Counted from the first letter of the stretch, positions 20,081 to 31,373 are shown. The stretch: DNA of 64,000 nt from Enterobacter ludwigii (GCA_900068845.1 CEFQ01000002.1:24611-88610); one strand, 5' to 3'. Notes: generated from the sequence alone by a model not told the origin. Numbers and translations: made by a program.

Positions 20081-20989
20081 TTAGAAATAACCCTGACGTT
20101 TCTTCATTTCCATCGAACCGGCCTGGTCGCGGTCAATCACGCGTCCCTGGCGTTCACTGGTGGTGGAGACCAGCATCTCTTCAATAATTTCTGGCAGCGT
20201 CTGCGCTTCCGATTCCACCGCGCCGGTTAGCGGCCAGCAGCCGAGCGTACGGAAACGCACCATACGCTGTTTGATCACTTCACCTGGCTGCAGATCGATA
20301 CGGTCGTCATCGATCATCATCAGCATGCCGTCACGCTCCAGCACCGGACGCGGTGCGGCGAGGTACAGCGGCACAATTTCGATATTTTCCAGGAAGATGT
20401 ACTGCCAGATATCCAGCTCGGTCCAGTTCGAGAGCGGGAACACGCGGATGCTTTCACCTTTGTTAATCTGGCCGTTGTAGTTGTGCCACAGCTCAGGACG
20501 CTGGTTTTTCGGGTCCCAGCGGTGGAAACGATCGCGGAATGAGTAGATACGCTCTTTCGCACGCGATTTCTCTTCGTCACGACGTGCGCCGCCGAAGGCC
20601 GCATCAAAGCCGTATTTGTTCAGCGCTTGCTTCAGGCCTTCGGTTTTCATGATGTCGGTATGTTTGGCGCTGCCGTGGACGAACGGGTTGATGCCCATCG
20701 CCACACCTTCCGGGTTACGATGCACCAGCAGCTCCGCGCCCATCGCTTTTACGGTGCGATCGCGGAACTCGTACATCTCACGGAATTTCCAGCCGGTATC
20801 AACGTGCAGCAGCGGAAACGGCAGCGTGCCCGGATAGAAGGCTTTGCGCGCCAGATGCAGCATTACTGAGGAGTCTTTACCGATGGAGTACATCATCACC
20901 GGATTGCTGAACTCGGCCGCCACCTCGCGGATGATATGGATACTCTCTGCCTCCAGCTGGCGCAGATGAGTAAGACGATTTTGGTCCAT
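20081..20989 (-). CDS. cysD: Sulfate adenylyltransferase subunit 2
   Basis: CysD is the catalytic subunit of ATP sulfurylase and adenylates sulfate. The 302-residue protein is an N-type ATP pyrophosphatase with PP-loop [15 protein letters not shown] (about residues 34-48), [18 protein letters not shown], and [15 protein letters not shown], ending [17 protein letters not shown] precedes its start by six bases. It follows cysG by nine bases, so both should be made from one transcript. Confidence 0.98.
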   Translation of the reverse strand: MDQNRLTHLRQLEAESIHIIREVAAEFSNPVMMYSIGKDSSVMLHLARKAFYPGTLPFPLLHVDTGWKFREMYEFRDRTVKAMGAELLVHRNPEGVAMGINPFVHGSAKHTDIMKTEGLKQALNKYGFDAAFGGARRDEEKSRAKERIYSFRDRFHRWDPKNQRPELWHNYNGQINKGESIRVFPLSNWTELDIWQYIFLENIEIVPLYLAAPRPVLERDGMLMMIDDDRIDLQPGEVIKQRMVRFRTLGCWPLTGAVESEAQTLPEIIEEMLVSTTSERQGRVIDRDQAGSMEMKKRQGYF

Positions 20990-20998
20990 AATTTTTCC

Positions 20999-22414
20999 TC
21001 AAGCCAAATTGACAACGGCGGACTCGCGAGCCCCCTGCTGTGCCGAATGTTGGAACCAGGCCAATTGCCCGTGCAAATTCACTACTTCGCCAATCACTAA
21101 CAGTGCTGGCGTGGGCGCGGCCGCAGCCAGCGCCTCCAGTTGATCTAATGTGCCGGTCAGCACCTGCTGATCCTGACGCGTGCCGCGGCCAATCACCGCC
21201 ACCGGCGTGGAAGCCGCACGCCCATGCTCGATAAGCCCGGCAGCAATTTCCGCCGCTTTCACCGTGCCCATATAAATCGCTAAGGTTTGACGCGCGCGCG
21301 CCAGCGACGGCCAATCGATGTCGTCGCCATCCGCGCGGCAGTGACCGGTAATAAACAGCACGCTCTGGGCGTGATCGCGATGGGTGAGCGGAATGCCCGC
21401 ATACGCCGTCGCGCCTGCCGCTGCGGTAATCCCCGGCACCACCTGGAATGGAATGCCTGCCGCCTGCGCCGCCTGCAACTCTTCGCCACCGCGACCAAAA
21501 ATAAACGGATCGCCGCCTTTCAGACGCACCACGCGTTTACCCTGCTGCGCCAGCGTCACCAGCATCTGATTGGTCTCTTCCTGCGGCACCGAATGGGCAC
21601 CGGCGCGTTTACCCACGCAGATCCGATCGGCATCGCGGCGCACCAGCTCTAATACTTCGTCGCTAACCAGATGGTCATACAGCACCACATCGGCCAGCTG
21701 CATCACCTGCAGGCCACGCAGCGTCAGCAAACCGCTGTCGCCCGGCCCGGCGCCCACCAGCGTGATTTCACCCTGATTGTCACTGTCGTTATCCAGCTCA
21801 CGATCGAGCGTGCGCCGCGCCTCATTAATGTTGCCCGCCGCCATCTGGCTGGCAAACAGTCCATTAAAGGCGCGTTCCCAGAAACGACGACGCTCAGACA
21901 TGCGGTGATAGCGTTGTTTCACCTTGTCGCGCCACTGTCCGGCCACTTCGGCCATCTGTCCGAGATTAGCGGGCAGTAACGCTTCGATTTTTTCACGCAG
22001 CAGACGCGCTAACACCGGCGCAGTGCCGCTGGAGGAGATCGCCACCACCAGCGGCGAGCGGTCAACAATCGACGGGAAGATAAAGCTGCATTTCGGCTGA
22101 TCGTCCACCACATTCACCAGCTTGTGGCGTGCATTGGCCGCATCGAATACCTGTGCGTTGAGTGCGTTGTCATCGGTGGCGGCAATCACCAGGAAAACGC
22201 CATCCAACTGCGCCGGGTCGAAGCGGTGGGCAATCCATTCAATTGCCGCAATGTCCAGCAGCGCCTGCAGCTCATGGCCGAGTTCGCGCGCGGCGACCAA
22301 TATGCGCGCACCGGCACGTCGCAGCAGTTCTATTTTGCGCGCAGCAATCTCGCCACCGCCGACAACTAACACCGGGCGGCTTTTGAGATCGGCAAAGAGA
22401 GGCAGATAATCCAC
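20999..22414 (-). CDS. cysG: Siroheme synthase CysG
   Basis: CysG makes siroheme, the sulfite reductase cofactor, from uroporphyrinogen III: the C-terminal half is the SAM-dependent methyltransferase and the N-terminal half the dehydrogenase/ferrochelatase. Motifs are [38 protein letters not shown], then [34 protein letters not shown] and [20 protein letters not shown]. The start is a GTG at 22414 preceded by AAGG, giving 471 residues (E. coli 457). A longer open frame upstream has no family similarity. In E. coli cysG lies in the nir cluster; here it heads the cysDNC operon, next to its main customer pathway. Confidence 0.96.
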   Translation of the reverse strand: MDYLPLFADLKSRPVLVVGGGEIAARKIELLRRAGARILVAARELGHELQALLDIAAIEWIAHRFDPAQLDGVFLVIAATDDNALNAQVFDAANARHKLVNVVDDQPKCSFIFPSIVDRSPLVVAISSSGTAPVLARLLREKIEALLPANLGQMAEVAGQWRDKVKQRYHRMSERRRFWERAFNGLFASQMAAGNINEARRTLDRELDNDSDNQGEITLVGAGPGDSGLLTLRGLQVMQLADVVLYDHLVSDEVLELVRRDADRICVGKRAGAHSVPQEETNQMLVTLAQQGKRVVRLKGGDPFIFGRGGEELQAAQAAGIPFQVVPGITAAAGATAYAGIPLTHRDHAQSVLFITGHCRADGDDIDWPSLARARQTLAIYMGTVKAAEIAAGLIEHGRAASTPVAVIGRGTRQDQQVLTGTLDQLEALAAAAPTPALLVIGEVVNLHGQLAWFQHSAQQGARESAVVNLA

Positions 22415-22662
22415 GTTAACCTTGCTAGTTTTACAATAAGTTAACGCGACTATACGTCCCGCCCTTCCGACAGATGAAATTACGAATTGGAATGAGTAGT
22501 TACCGAATGGAATAACGACCCAGGATTGTTGATAACATTTTGTGCTTAACAAATGATATTGCTGGTGTTTCGGAGCAAATCAAATTGTGCCAGCGCCGTC
22601 ACAGTTTCATACTAAGTCGGAATTTTTTTAGCATGACCGGATGTCAGAAAAGGACAAAAATT
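22415..22662. promoter_or_regulatory. cysG-iap divergent intergenic region
   Basis: These 248 AT-rich bases separate two divergent starts and must hold the cysG-cysDNC promoter. CysB-dependent activation is expected from the operon content, but CysB sites are too degenerate to place by eye. The iap ribosome site is AAAAGGA at 22648-22654. Confidence 0.45.
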
Positions 22663-23685
22663 ATGTTTGCCACTTTCCGCCGCACGGTGCTGGCTGCACT
22701 GCTCGCGGGCGGTTTGCCTTTCTTTGTTCAGGCTGCGAGCAACAGCGCGCCAGGACACTTTGCTGAACAGCAACTTCGCCACATTGCCACCTATTTCCCC
22801 GGCCGCATGAGCGGCAGTCCCGCCGAGTTGCTGACTGCCGATTATCTGCAGCAGCAGTTCAGCCAACTGGGATATCAAAGTAATACCCGCCAGTTCAAAA
22901 CTCGCTATGACTGGCTAGAGAAAAAAGGTGAGATCCGAACACATAAAGTCACCGCTACCTCGGTGATTGCTGCGCGTGCGGGTGCGGTGCCGCAGGAGAT
23001 CCTGATTGTCACGCATCTGGATACCTGGACACCGCTCAGCCGCCACGAAGCCGATAACAATCTCGGCGGCCTGCGCTTGCAGGGCGTGGATGACAACGCC
23101 TCCGGGCTTGGTGTAATGCTGGAACTGGCGCAGGCGCTGAGCAAAACGCCGCTGCACTATGGCGTGCGCTTTGTGGCGCTAAGCGCCGGTGAAGCGGGTT
23201 TGCACGGCATGGATGACTACCTGGCGCGCATGAGCGCGCAGGAGAAGAAGAACACGCTGCTGGTGATCGATCTCAACAGCCTGATCGTCGGCGATCATCT
23301 CTACTTTAATAGCGGCATCAATACACCCTCAGCGGTGCGCAAGCAGACCAGTGCGCGCGCAGTACAACTGGCGCACCGTTACGGTATCTCAGCGGCGAGT
23401 CACGCGATGACCGCCCGCGATTATCCGGGCGTAAATCCGTTTGATAAAGCCGGCATGCCATTAATGGATGTCACCGCTGCCAATTGGGCGCTGGGCAACA
23501 AAGATGGACAGCAGCAACGCGCGCATTCCCGCCATTTCCCGGACGGCAATGTACGCCACCAAACCGAACGCGATAACCTGAATTATCTTGACCGCTGGCT
23601 GCCTGGTCGTATAACCCAACGCACGCATGACAGCGTGAAGATCTTACTGCCGCTGTTAACCGAGCTCGCTAATCCGACAACCTGA
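22663..23685 (+). CDS. iap: Iap-type M28 aminopeptidase
   Basis: Resembles E. coli Iap, the periplasmic aminopeptidase that converts alkaline phosphatase isozymes by removing N-terminal arginine. The ATG at 22663 gives 340 residues with a cleavable signal peptide ending VQAASN. Zinc-peptidase M28 features follow: VTHLDTW, GVDDNASGLGVMLELAQAL, LSAGEAGLHGMDDYL and the C-terminal AHSRHFPDGNVRH. An open frame extends 41 codons upstream without a signal and is rejected. AAAAGGA lies eight bases before the ATG. It is divergent from cysG and followed nine bases later by a YCII-domain gene. Confidence 0.9.
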   Translation: MFATFRRTVLAALLAGGLPFFVQAASNSAPGHFAEQQLRHIATYFPGRMSGSPAELLTADYLQQQFSQLGYQSNTRQFKTRYDWLEKKGEIRTHKVTATSVIAARAGAVPQEILIVTHLDTWTPLSRHEADNNLGGLRLQGVDDNASGLGVMLELAQALSKTPLHYGVRFVALSAGEAGLHGMDDYLARMSAQEKKNTLLVIDLNSLIVGDHLYFNSGINTPSAVRKQTSARAVQLAHRYGISAASHAMTARDYPGVNPFDKAGMPLMDVTAANWALGNKDGQQQRAHSRHFPDGNVRHQTERDNLNYLDRWLPGRITQRTHDSVKILLPLLTELANPTT

Positions 23686-23694
23686 GGATTCACT

Positions 23695-23979
23695 ATGTAT
23701 GTGGTATATCTGAACTATTTTCGTCCGGTAGAAGAAGTGGAAGCGTTGCTGGCACCGCATATCGAGTGGCTGGATCGCTATTTCGCCAATGGCGTGTTTA
23801 TTGCGGCGGGACGTAAAGATCCGCGTACCGGCGGCATGATCATGGTGAAAGATATCGATCGCGCGCGGCTGGATACCCTCCTGGCGGAAGATCCGTTTGT
23901 AGCGGTAGCGCATTATGAGGTGACGAAGGTGAATGTGACGCGTGCGGCGGAGGAGTTTGAGGGGTTGCAAGGGGTTTGA
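23695..23979 (+). CDS. YciI-family (YCII domain) protein
   Basis: A 94-residue protein with the YCII fold (ferredoxin-like alpha-beta): VVYLNYFRPVEEVEALLAPH, then HIEWLDRYFANGVFIAAG and GGMIMVKDIDRARLDTLL. The His-Asp pair in HIEWLD and the AEDPFV motif fit the proposed active-site region of the family, whose biochemical role is mostly unknown. GAGGA precedes the start by six bases at the end of iap, so the two genes are probably cotranscribed. It is not the E. coli yciI orthologue by position. This interval is where E. coli K-12 carries its type I-E CRISPR-Cas system. Confidence 0.85.
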   Translation: MYVVYLNYFRPVEEVEALLAPHIEWLDRYFANGVFIAAGRKDPRTGGMIMVKDIDRARLDTLLAEDPFVAVAHYEVTKVNVTRAAEEFEGLQGV

Positions 23980-24004
23980 TGGTGCTCGCTGTCCCCCATC
24001 CCGG

Positions 24005-24133
24005 CCTTCCCCCGCTAGCGGGGGAAGGAGACGCTGCCGCATGCCGCTTCAGAACTCACATATGGCACATCTTCCTCCCCCGCTCGCGGGGGAGGACCGA
24101 GGAGGGGGACTGCGAGCACGGACCGAGGAGGGG
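24005..24133. repeat. G/C-run palindromic repeat cluster between yciI-like gene and cysH
   Basis: Two long palindromes lie between converging genes: a perfect 24-base one centred on GCTAGC (24005-24028), and a second with 11-bp arms TCCTCCCCCGC/GCGGGGGAGGA around TC (24073-24096). The block ACCGAGGAGGGG then occurs twice (about 24097 and 24122). Similar CCCCGCTCGCGGGG units are common dispersed repeats in gammaproteobacteria. No coding sense is seen, and the repeats are not evenly spaced enough for a CRISPR array. Confidence 0.7.
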
Positions 24134-24153
24134 AACAGCCAGCGCTGACCTAA

Positions 24154-24888
24154 TCAACCTTCATGCAATCCGCACTCACGCTTCAGGCCGAAGAAACGCG
24201 TCTCTTCTTCTGCCATACCCGGCTCCCACTTTTTGGTGGTGTGCGTATCGCCCACTGACAGATAACCTTCATCCCACAGCGGATGGTATTTCAATCCGTG
24301 CTGCTTCAGATACTGATGCACCTGACGGTTATCCCAATCAATAATCGGCAGAATCTTGAACACGCCGCGCTGTACCGCCAGCACCGGCAAACTGGCACGA
24401 CTGCCAGATTGATCGCGGCGCAAGCCAGCAAACCAGGTTTGCGCCCCCAGCGTTTCCAGCGCGCGATTCATCGGTTCCACTTTGTTGATCTGGTTATACT
24501 GCTCAATCCCTTCGACGCCCTGCTCCCACAGTTTGCCGTAACGCGCTTCCTGCCATGCCGCTGACGTCTCAGCACGGAAGATCTGCAGGTTAAGATTGAG
24601 CTTGTCGGTCAGCTCATCAATAAAGCGATAGGTTTCCGGGAACAGATAACCGGTATCGGTGAGGATCACCGGAATGTCCGGCTTCTGCTGCGTCACCATA
24701 TGCAGCAGAACCGCCGCCTGAATACCAAAACTGGATGACAGCACAAACGCGCCTGGCAAATGTTCCAACGCCCAGCTTACGCGCTCTTCAGCCGAGCGCT
24801 TCTCCAGCTGCACGTTGCTTTCGGCCAACGCCATGATGCGGTCAACTTTTGATGAACCATTCAGTGCTGCGAGATCGAGTACCGTCAT
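24154..24888 (-). CDS. cysH: Phosphoadenylylsulfate (PAPS) reductase
   Basis: CysH reduces PAPS to sulfite using thioredoxin. The ATG at 24888 gives 244 residues, as in E. coli. The PP-loop-like binding site is [14 protein letters not shown], followed by [32 protein letters not shown] and [19 protein letters not shown], with the catalytic cysteine in the C-terminal ECGLHEG. It lacks the extra cysteine pairs of [4Fe-4S] APS reductases, so it is the PAPS type. GGAGG lies four bases before the ATG, and ATGA overlaps the cysI stop. It is last in cysJ-cysI-cysH. Confidence 0.98.
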   Translation of the reverse strand: MTVLDLAALNGSSKVDRIMALAESNVQLEKRSAEERVSWALEHLPGAFVLSSSFGIQAAVLLHMVTQQKPDIPVILTDTGYLFPETYRFIDELTDKLNLNLQIFRAETSAAWQEARYGKLWEQGVEGIEQYNQINKVEPMNRALETLGAQTWFAGLRRDQSGSRASLPVLAVQRGVFKILPIIDWDNRQVHQYLKQHGLKYHPLWDEGYLSVGDTHTTKKWEPGMAEEETRFFGLKRECGLHEG

Positions 24889-26609
24889 ACTGCCTCCGAG
24901 TCCCAAAAATCACGGGCGGGATCAACCACGGCTTTAATAATGCCTGCGCGAATCACGAAGTCACCGAAGCCCTCATCGGCCTGACGCTCGGTTGCCCAGC
25001 GCCCTACCAGCTCATCGATGCTGGCGAGGATTTCGCCTTCGTTGATGTTTTCGCGATACATGCGCGGAATGCGCGTGCCTTCACGGTTGCCGCCAATATG
25101 TAAGTTGTAACGGCCCGGCGCTTTCCCCACCAGACCCAACTCCGCCAGCAAAGCACGTCCGCAACCGTTCGGGCAACCGGTAACGCGTAGCACAATGTGC
25201 TCTTCGCCGACGCCATGCTGATGCATGATCGCTTCCACTTTGGTGACGAACGACGGCAGGAAGCGCTCGGCTTCGGCCATCGCCAGCGGGCAGGTCGGGA
25301 ATGCCACGCATGCCATTGAATTCTCACGCTGCGCCGTCACCGCTTCCATCAAACCGTGTTCACGGGCGATGGCTTCAATCTGCGCCTTTTGCTCCTCGGG
25401 TACGCCCGCCACAATCAGGTTCTGGTTAGCGGTGAGACGAAAATCGCCCTGATGGATTTTGGCGATTTCGGCAATACCGCGCTTCAGTGGACGACCTGGA
25501 TAATCGAGCAAGCGACCGTTCTCAATAAACAGCGTCAGGTGCCATTTTTTATCGATGCCCTTCACCCAGCCAATGCGGTCGCCGCGCGTGGTGAACGCAT
25601 ACGGACGAATCGGTTCGAAAGTCAGGCCAGCACGTTTTTCCACTTCCGCTTTGAAGGTGTCAACGCCGACGCGTTCCAGCGTGTACTTAGTCTTGGCATT
25701 TTTACGATCGGTACGGTTGCCCCAATCGCGCTGCGTGGTGACAACCGCAGCCGCCACGTCGAGAATCTTCTCGACCGGCAGGAAGCCGAACTCACTCGCG
25801 GTGCGCGCATAGGTGGCTTTGTTACCGTGATCGATCGACAATCCGCCGCCGACCAGCAGGTTAAAGCCAATCAGCTTGCCGTTCTCAGCAATAGCGATAA
25901 AGTTCAAATCATTAGCGTGCAGATCGACATCGTTATGCGGCGGCACTACAACCGTGGTTTTGAATTTACGCGGCAGATAGGTTTCACCGAGAATCGGCTC
26001 TTTATCGGTGGTTGCGACCTTCTCTTTGTCCCACCAGATTTCAGCGTAAGCACGGGTTTGCGGCAGCAGATGCTCTGAGAGCTTTTTCGCCCACTCGTAC
26101 GCTTCCTGATGCAGCTCTGATTCTACCGGGTTCGAGGTGCATAACACGTTACGGTTTACGTCGTTGGCGGTTGCCAGTGCGTCCAGTCCAACTTCGTGCA
26201 GCATCTGGTGCGTCGGCTTGACGTTCTTCTTCAAAATGCCGTGAAACTGGAAAGTCTGACGGTTGGTCAAACGGATGCTGCCGTAAATGGTTTTATCGGT
26301 GGCGAATTTATCAATCGCCAGCCACTGCGTTGGCGTGATGATACCGCCCGGCAGACGGCAACGCAGCATCATGGCGTGACGCGGTTCCAGTTTCTGCGCC
26401 GCGCGCTCGGCACGGATATCACGGTCATCCTGCTGATACATGCCGTGAAAACGGATCAGCAGGAAGTTATCGCCGGTGAAGCCACCGGTCAGGCCATCGT
26501 CGAGATCGTCGAGGATGGTGCCGCGCAGGTAGTTACTCTGTTTTTTCAGACGCTCAGCGTCGACCAGCTTGCCTTCAACGACCAGCGGTCCAGGATGTTT
26601 TTCGCTCAT
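24885..26609 (-). CDS. cysI: Sulfite reductase hemoprotein beta subunit
   Basis: CysI carries siroheme and a [4Fe-4S] cluster and reduces sulfite to sulfide with six electrons from CysJ. The 574-residue protein has the four cluster cysteines in [18 protein letters not shown] and [18 protein letters not shown], and siroheme-contacting segments such as [13 protein letters not shown] and [12 protein letters not shown]. Length is four residues over E. coli. Its ATG overlaps the cysJ stop by one base (TAATG), and its stop overlaps the cysH start. Confidence 0.99.
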   Translation of the reverse strand: MSEKHPGPLVVEGKLVDAERLKKQSNYLRGTILDDLDDGLTGGFTGDNFLLIRFHGMYQQDDRDIRAERAAQKLEPRHAMMLRCRLPGGIITPTQWLAIDKFATDKTIYGSIRLTNRQTFQFHGILKKNVKPTHQMLHEVGLDALATANDVNRNVLCTSNPVESELHQEAYEWAKKLSEHLLPQTRAYAEIWWDKEKVATTDKEPILGETYLPRKFKTTVVVPPHNDVDLHANDLNFIAIAENGKLIGFNLLVGGGLSIDHGNKATYARTASEFGFLPVEKILDVAAAVVTTQRDWGNRTDRKNAKTKYTLERVGVDTFKAEVEKRAGLTFEPIRPYAFTTRGDRIGWVKGIDKKWHLTLFIENGRLLDYPGRPLKRGIAEIAKIHQGDFRLTANQNLIVAGVPEEQKAQIEAIAREHGLMEAVTAQRENSMACVAFPTCPLAMAEAERFLPSFVTKVEAIMHQHGVGEEHIVLRVTGCPNGCGRALLAELGLVGKAPGRYNLHIGGNREGTRIPRMYRENINEGEILASIDELVGRWATERQADEGFGDFVIRAGIIKAVVDPARDFWDSEAV

Positions 26610-28411
26610 TAGTAAACGTCTCGCTGATAACGGCGCTCAATGCGCAGCTCACTTAAAAATTCGTCAGCCGTTTCACGATCCATAGCGCCGTGTTCGACCA
26701 CCACATCCAGTAATGCCTGCTCAACGTCTTTCGCCATGCGATTAGCGTCGCCGCAGACGTAAAGGTGCGCGCCTTCCTGTAACCAGCTCCACACCTCCGC
26801 CCCTTTGGCGCGGATTTTATCTTGTACGTAAATTTTCTCAGCCTGATCGCGCGACCATGCCAGATCAATATTAGTCAGCAGGCCATCTTTGACATACTTC
26901 TGCCACTCCACCTGATAGAGGAAATCATCGGTGAAGTGCGGGTTGCCAAAGAACAGCCAGTTTTTGCCGCCTGCGCCATCGTTATCGCGCTGCTGCATAA
27001 AGGCGCGGAACGGTGCGATGCCGGTGCCCGGACCAATCATGATCACTGGCGTTTCCGGATTAGCCGGTAAGCGGAAGTTGTCGTTGTGCTCGATGAACAC
27101 GCGGATTTCGCCCTCTTCCTCGATGCGATCCGCTAACCACGTTGAGGCTCCGCCGCCACGCTGGCGACCGTCGATTTCAAAGCGCACCGCACCCACAGTG
27201 ATGTGCACTTCGGTTTCGTTCTCCGCCTGCGATGAGGCGATGGAGTAAAGGCGCGGCGTCAGCGGACGCAGCAGGCCGGCTAATTGTTCAGCATTCAGTT
27301 CAGTCGGTGCCTGACGAAACATATCGACAATCGGGAAGCTCTGCGTATAGCTCTGCAGCTTCGCCTTGTCACCGGCCAGCGCCAACAGCGCGTCATTGCG
27401 GGACAGCGCCGCATACTGCTCGACGATTTGTGGCGTATTGACCGTCAGTTCGAAATGCGTTTTCAGCGCTTCAGCCAGCGGCAGCGTTTTGCCCTGCACC
27501 ACAACTTGCTCGTCACCTTTTAGCCACACCAGCTGCAGCAGTTCCTGCACCAGTTCGGCATCGTTTTCAAACCACACGCCCAGCGCATCGCCCGGCTGAT
27601 AGCGCAGGCCAGAATCGCCAAGGTCGATCTCAATGTGACGAACATCTTTATCCGAATCGCGTCCGGTGATCTTCTGATTAGCCGCAAAGCTGGCGACCAG
27701 CGGCTCTTCTTTGCTGTATGGGCTGCTGTCGATCAGATTGACGCTGCCCGCCGCAGTGACGGCGGCTTGTGCGGGCGATTCGCTTGGCACACGCGCTTTC
27801 AAAATTTCAGTGATCTGCTGACGCCACGCGTTCGCCTGATCTTTGTATTCCACATCGGCATCAACGCGATCCAGCAGACGTTCTGCACCCAGCTCCGCCA
27901 GACGCTCATCGAAGTCTTTACCGGCTTTGCTGAAAAACTCATAAGAGGTGTCGCCAAGGCCGAACACCGCAAACGCCGTGCCCTCAAACTTTGGCGCTTT
28001 CTTTGACAGCAAGAACTTGTGCAGCGCCACAGCTTCTTCCGGTGGCTCGCCTTCGCCTTGCGTGGAGGTCACCACCACCAGCAGCTTTTCCTGGCCGATC
28101 TGCTTGAATTTGTAATCGCCAGCGTTAACCAGATTGACGTTCAGCTTCGCCGCCAGCAGGTCATCACGCAGCTGCTCGGCCAGGCGGCGCGCGTTACCGG
28201 TTTGCGAGGCGGAGATCAGTGTGATGGTCGGGGTTTCAGCCTGAACAGGCGCTGGCGCGGCAACCGCACCCGGCGTTTGATTGACCATGCCCCAGAAATA
28301 GCCGGAGAGCCAGGCCATCTGAGTGGTGTTGAAATCCGTGGTCGCCGCCTGTAAGCGCGCGAGTTGCTCCTGTGATAACGGAAGCAGTGAACCTGGTGCC
28401 TGAGTCGTCAT
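26609..28411 (-). CDS. cysJ: Sulfite reductase flavoprotein alpha subunit
   Basis: CysJ passes electrons from NADPH through FAD and FMN to CysI. The 600-residue protein begins [20 protein letters not shown], then has the FMN flavodoxin domain ([38 protein letters not shown]). It continues with the FAD domain ([18 protein letters not shown]) and the NADPH domain ([36 protein letters not shown]), ending RYQRDVY. The ATG at 28411 matches the family start; a longer open frame adds 12 unrelated residues. It is first in the cysJIH operon and divergent from queD. Confidence 0.98.
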   Translation of the reverse strand: MTTQAPGSLLPLSQEQLARLQAATTDFNTTQMAWLSGYFWGMVNQTPGAVAAPAPVQAETPTITLISASQTGNARRLAEQLRDDLLAAKLNVNLVNAGDYKFKQIGQEKLLVVVTSTQGEGEPPEEAVALHKFLLSKKAPKFEGTAFAVFGLGDTSYEFFSKAGKDFDERLAELGAERLLDRVDADVEYKDQANAWRQQITEILKARVPSESPAQAAVTAAGSVNLIDSSPYSKEEPLVASFAANQKITGRDSDKDVRHIEIDLGDSGLRYQPGDALGVWFENDAELVQELLQLVWLKGDEQVVVQGKTLPLAEALKTHFELTVNTPQIVEQYAALSRNDALLALAGDKAKLQSYTQSFPIVDMFRQAPTELNAEQLAGLLRPLTPRLYSIASSQAENETEVHITVGAVRFEIDGRQRGGGASTWLADRIEEEGEIRVFIEHNDNFRLPANPETPVIMIGPGTGIAPFRAFMQQRDNDGAGGKNWLFFGNPHFTDDFLYQVEWQKYVKDGLLTNIDLAWSRDQAEKIYVQDKIRAKGAEVWSWLQEGAHLYVCGDANRMAKDVEQALLDVVVEHGAMDRETADEFLSELRIERRYQRDVY

Positions 28412-28708
28412 TGCGTTAAAAATTCCAGTGTCAGAAGTCCGGATCAATATGCTGCGAAAGAATGCGTAGGTTACCGGGCTGTATATTAACGATTAAATAC
28501 GCCTTCGACATATTAAATAACCAAAATGACTAAGTGGTTTTTCGGGTAAAGTTAACCAGCAAAAGTGGTAAATGAAGCCGATATGATTCAATGAGTTAAT
28601 TAGTCGATTAGATGTTGAAAAGCCGCAAAATGCCCTTTTCACTGCCAGCGGGTGCGAAAAATCTGCAATTCAGGTAGACTTCAGCGGTTTTTAAGTCTGA
28701 GAGCCATT
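28412..28708. promoter_or_regulatory. cysJ-queD divergent intergenic region
   Basis: These 297 bases separate the divergent cysJ and queD starts. The middle part (about 28480-28620) is AT-rich and should carry the cysJIH promoter. CysB and acetylserine control is expected from E. coli, but I could not define sites. No repeat or RNA gene is seen. Confidence 0.45.
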
Positions 28709-29068
28709 ATGTCTACCACGTTATTTAAAGAGTTCCAGTTTGAATCTGCTCATCGCTTACCACATGTGCCAGAAGGCCACAAGTGTGGCCGTTTGCACGG
28801 CCATTCATTCCTGGTGCGATTAGAAATCACCGGTGAAGTGGATGCGCATACCGGTTGGGTGATGGATTTTGCCGAACTGAAGGCGGCGTTTAACCCCCTC
28901 TACGAACGCCTCGATCATCACTATCTGAATGACATTCCAGGTCTGGAAAATCCCACCAGTGAAGTGCTGGCAAAGTGGATTTGGGATCAGATGAAGCCGA
29001 TTCTGCCAGAGTTGAGCGCGGTGATGATAAAAGAGACCTGTACCGCTGGCTGCGTGTATCGCGGTTGA
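28709..29068 (+). CDS. queD: 6-carboxy-5,6,7,8-tetrahydropterin synthase QueD
   Basis: QueD converts dihydroneopterin triphosphate to 6-carboxytetrahydropterin, the second step toward queuosine. The 119-residue protein has the zinc histidines in FESAHRLP and RLHGHSF, the catalytic Cys in [10 protein letters not shown] and the conserved LDHHYLND and [12 protein letters not shown]. The ATG at 28709 gives the family start MSTTLFKEF; the open frame extends 19 codons upstream without similarity. It is divergent from cysJ and convergent with queE, the next enzyme of the pathway. Confidence 0.97.
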   Translation: MSTTLFKEFQFESAHRLPHVPEGHKCGRLHGHSFLVRLEITGEVDAHTGWVMDFAELKAAFNPLYERLDHHYLNDIPGLENPTSEVLAKWIWDQMKPILPELSAVMIKETCTAGCVYRG

Positions 29069-29095
29069 GGTCAGTGAAGCAGTAACCGTTGAGTG

Positions 29096-29165
29096 AGGTC
29101 GCCATGAATGGCGACCCTACGTTTACAGAGCTGGGTTTTCGTAGGGTGCGCATTCATGCGCACCT
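29096..29165. repeat. Palindromic intergenic repeat, copy A (queD/queE)
   Basis: Two imperfectly inverted arms of 25 bases (29096-29120 and 29141-29165) flank a 20-base spacer. Each arm is itself a hairpin: GGTCGCCAT/ATGGCGACC on the left and GGTGCGCAT/ATGCGCACC on the right. The inner CTAC and GTAG ends pair across the spacer. It lies between convergent queD and queE. Confidence 0.8.
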
Positions 29166-29200
29166 GCATAACCAGGCAATTATTTGCTTAGGTGAGCGGC

Positions 29201-29218
29201 ATTACGCCATAAATGGCG
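29201..29218. repeat. Short palindrome related to the intergenic repeats
   Basis: ATTACGCCATAAATGGCG contains CGCCAT and ATGGCG arms around AA. The same 18 bases recur at about 55892-55909, and the core without its left flank at 55748-55761. It sits ten bases outside the queE stop codon. Confidence 0.65.
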
Positions 29219-29228
29219 AGTCTTCAAC

Positions 29229-29900
29229 TCAGGCGATATTCAGATATTTGTGCGTCTGCATGGAAAGCCGCCAGTTGCGGGCGATGCAGGTCTCGATACA
29301 GAGTTTAGTGGCCGCATCGCCACGGCTGATCGGTTGCAGCGCGACAATGCGCTTTTTATCGTCGTGCAATCCTGCCAGCAACGCATCTAACGCTTCAACA
29401 TCGCGCTCACGCGCCACCGGATGTTTGATTTCATCTGCACGTTGCAATGCCTGCGGCAATACGTCGTAACCGCCGCGCATATTTACCTTTGGTGAAACTG
29501 TCACCCAGGTTGCATCAGAACACTGCACCTCGTGCGTGCCGCTGGTTTCGATCTGGCACGCAAAGCCTGCCGCTTCCAAAGCTTCTGTCAGTGGACGCAG
29601 ATCAAAAATCGCCGGTTCACCGCCGGTAATCACTACGTGACGTGCGGTCCAGCCCTGGCGCTGAATAGTGTCGATCAGCATCGCGGCATCGGCGTTGCCC
29701 CAGGCATCGCTTTCGACGGTTTTCACCAGAATATCGCCCAGCGAGGTCTCCCGATCTGCACGCGTTTCCCAGGTATGTTTGGTATCACACCAGCTACAGC
29801 CCACCGGACATCCTTGTAAGCGGATGAACAGCGCCGGAACACCGGTATAAAAACCTTCGCCCTGCAGCGTCTGGAACATTTCGTTAATCGGGTAGAACAT
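29229..29900 (-). CDS. queE: 7-carboxy-7-deazaguanine synthase QueE
   Basis: QueE is a radical-SAM enzyme that forms the 7-deazaguanine ring in queuosine synthesis. The 223 residues match E. coli in length. The cluster cysteines are in RLQGCPVGCSWCDTKHTWE, the enterobacterial variant spacing rather than CX3CX2C. HVVITGGEPAIFD, CQIETSGTHEV and TVSPKVNMRGGYDVLPQAL follow, and the C-terminus is SMQTHKYLNIA. It is transcribed toward queD and starts about 110 bases downstream of the eno terminator, so it needs its own promoter there. Confidence 0.97.
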   Translation of the reverse strand: MFYPINEMFQTLQGEGFYTGVPALFIRLQGCPVGCSWCDTKHTWETRADRETSLGDILVKTVESDAWGNADAAMLIDTIQRQGWTARHVVITGGEPAIFDLRPLTEALEAAGFACQIETSGTHEVQCSDATWVTVSPKVNMRGGYDVLPQALQRADEIKHPVARERDVEALDALLAGLHDDKKRIVALQPISRGDAATKLCIETCIARNWRLSMQTHKYLNIA

Positions 29901-29975
29901 TTTTTACTCACGTCTAAAAATTTGAGGCGCAGATTATGGCAGATCTTTTGCGCCGAGTAACAGCTGCTTCGTGCC

Positions 29976-30010
29976 AAATAAAAGCAAAAGCCCCGCACAA
30001 GGCGGGGCTT
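29976..30010 (-). terminator. eno terminator
   Basis: A 9-bp stem, AAGCCCCGC with GCGGGGCTT, around ACAAG is followed on the minus strand by TTTTGCTTTTATTT. It lies about 40 bases after the eno stop codon. Confidence 0.9.
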
Positions 30011-30020
30011 CATTCAGACG

Positions 30021-30040
30021 ATGCTGCCCGCAGGCAGCAT
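30021..30040 (-). repeat. Second hairpin in the eno 3' untranslated region
   Basis: ATGCTGCC and GGCAGCAT form a perfect 8-bp stem around CGCA, ten bases before the main terminator stem and ten after the eno stop. It has no T tract of its own, so it may protect the mRNA 3' end rather than terminate. Confidence 0.6.
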
Positions 30041-30050
30041 ACTCAGGCGA

Positions 30051-31373
<1,323 letters not shown>

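Noticed and set aside
24005..24133. Possible CRISPR array at the iap-cysH site
   Set aside because: Only two dissimilar palindromes with unequal spacing occur, without regular spacers or cas genes.
23976..24344. Plus-strand open frame over the G/C-run palindromes and the cysH 3' end
   Set aside because: It consists of repeat sequence and antisense cysH; no ribosome site is present.
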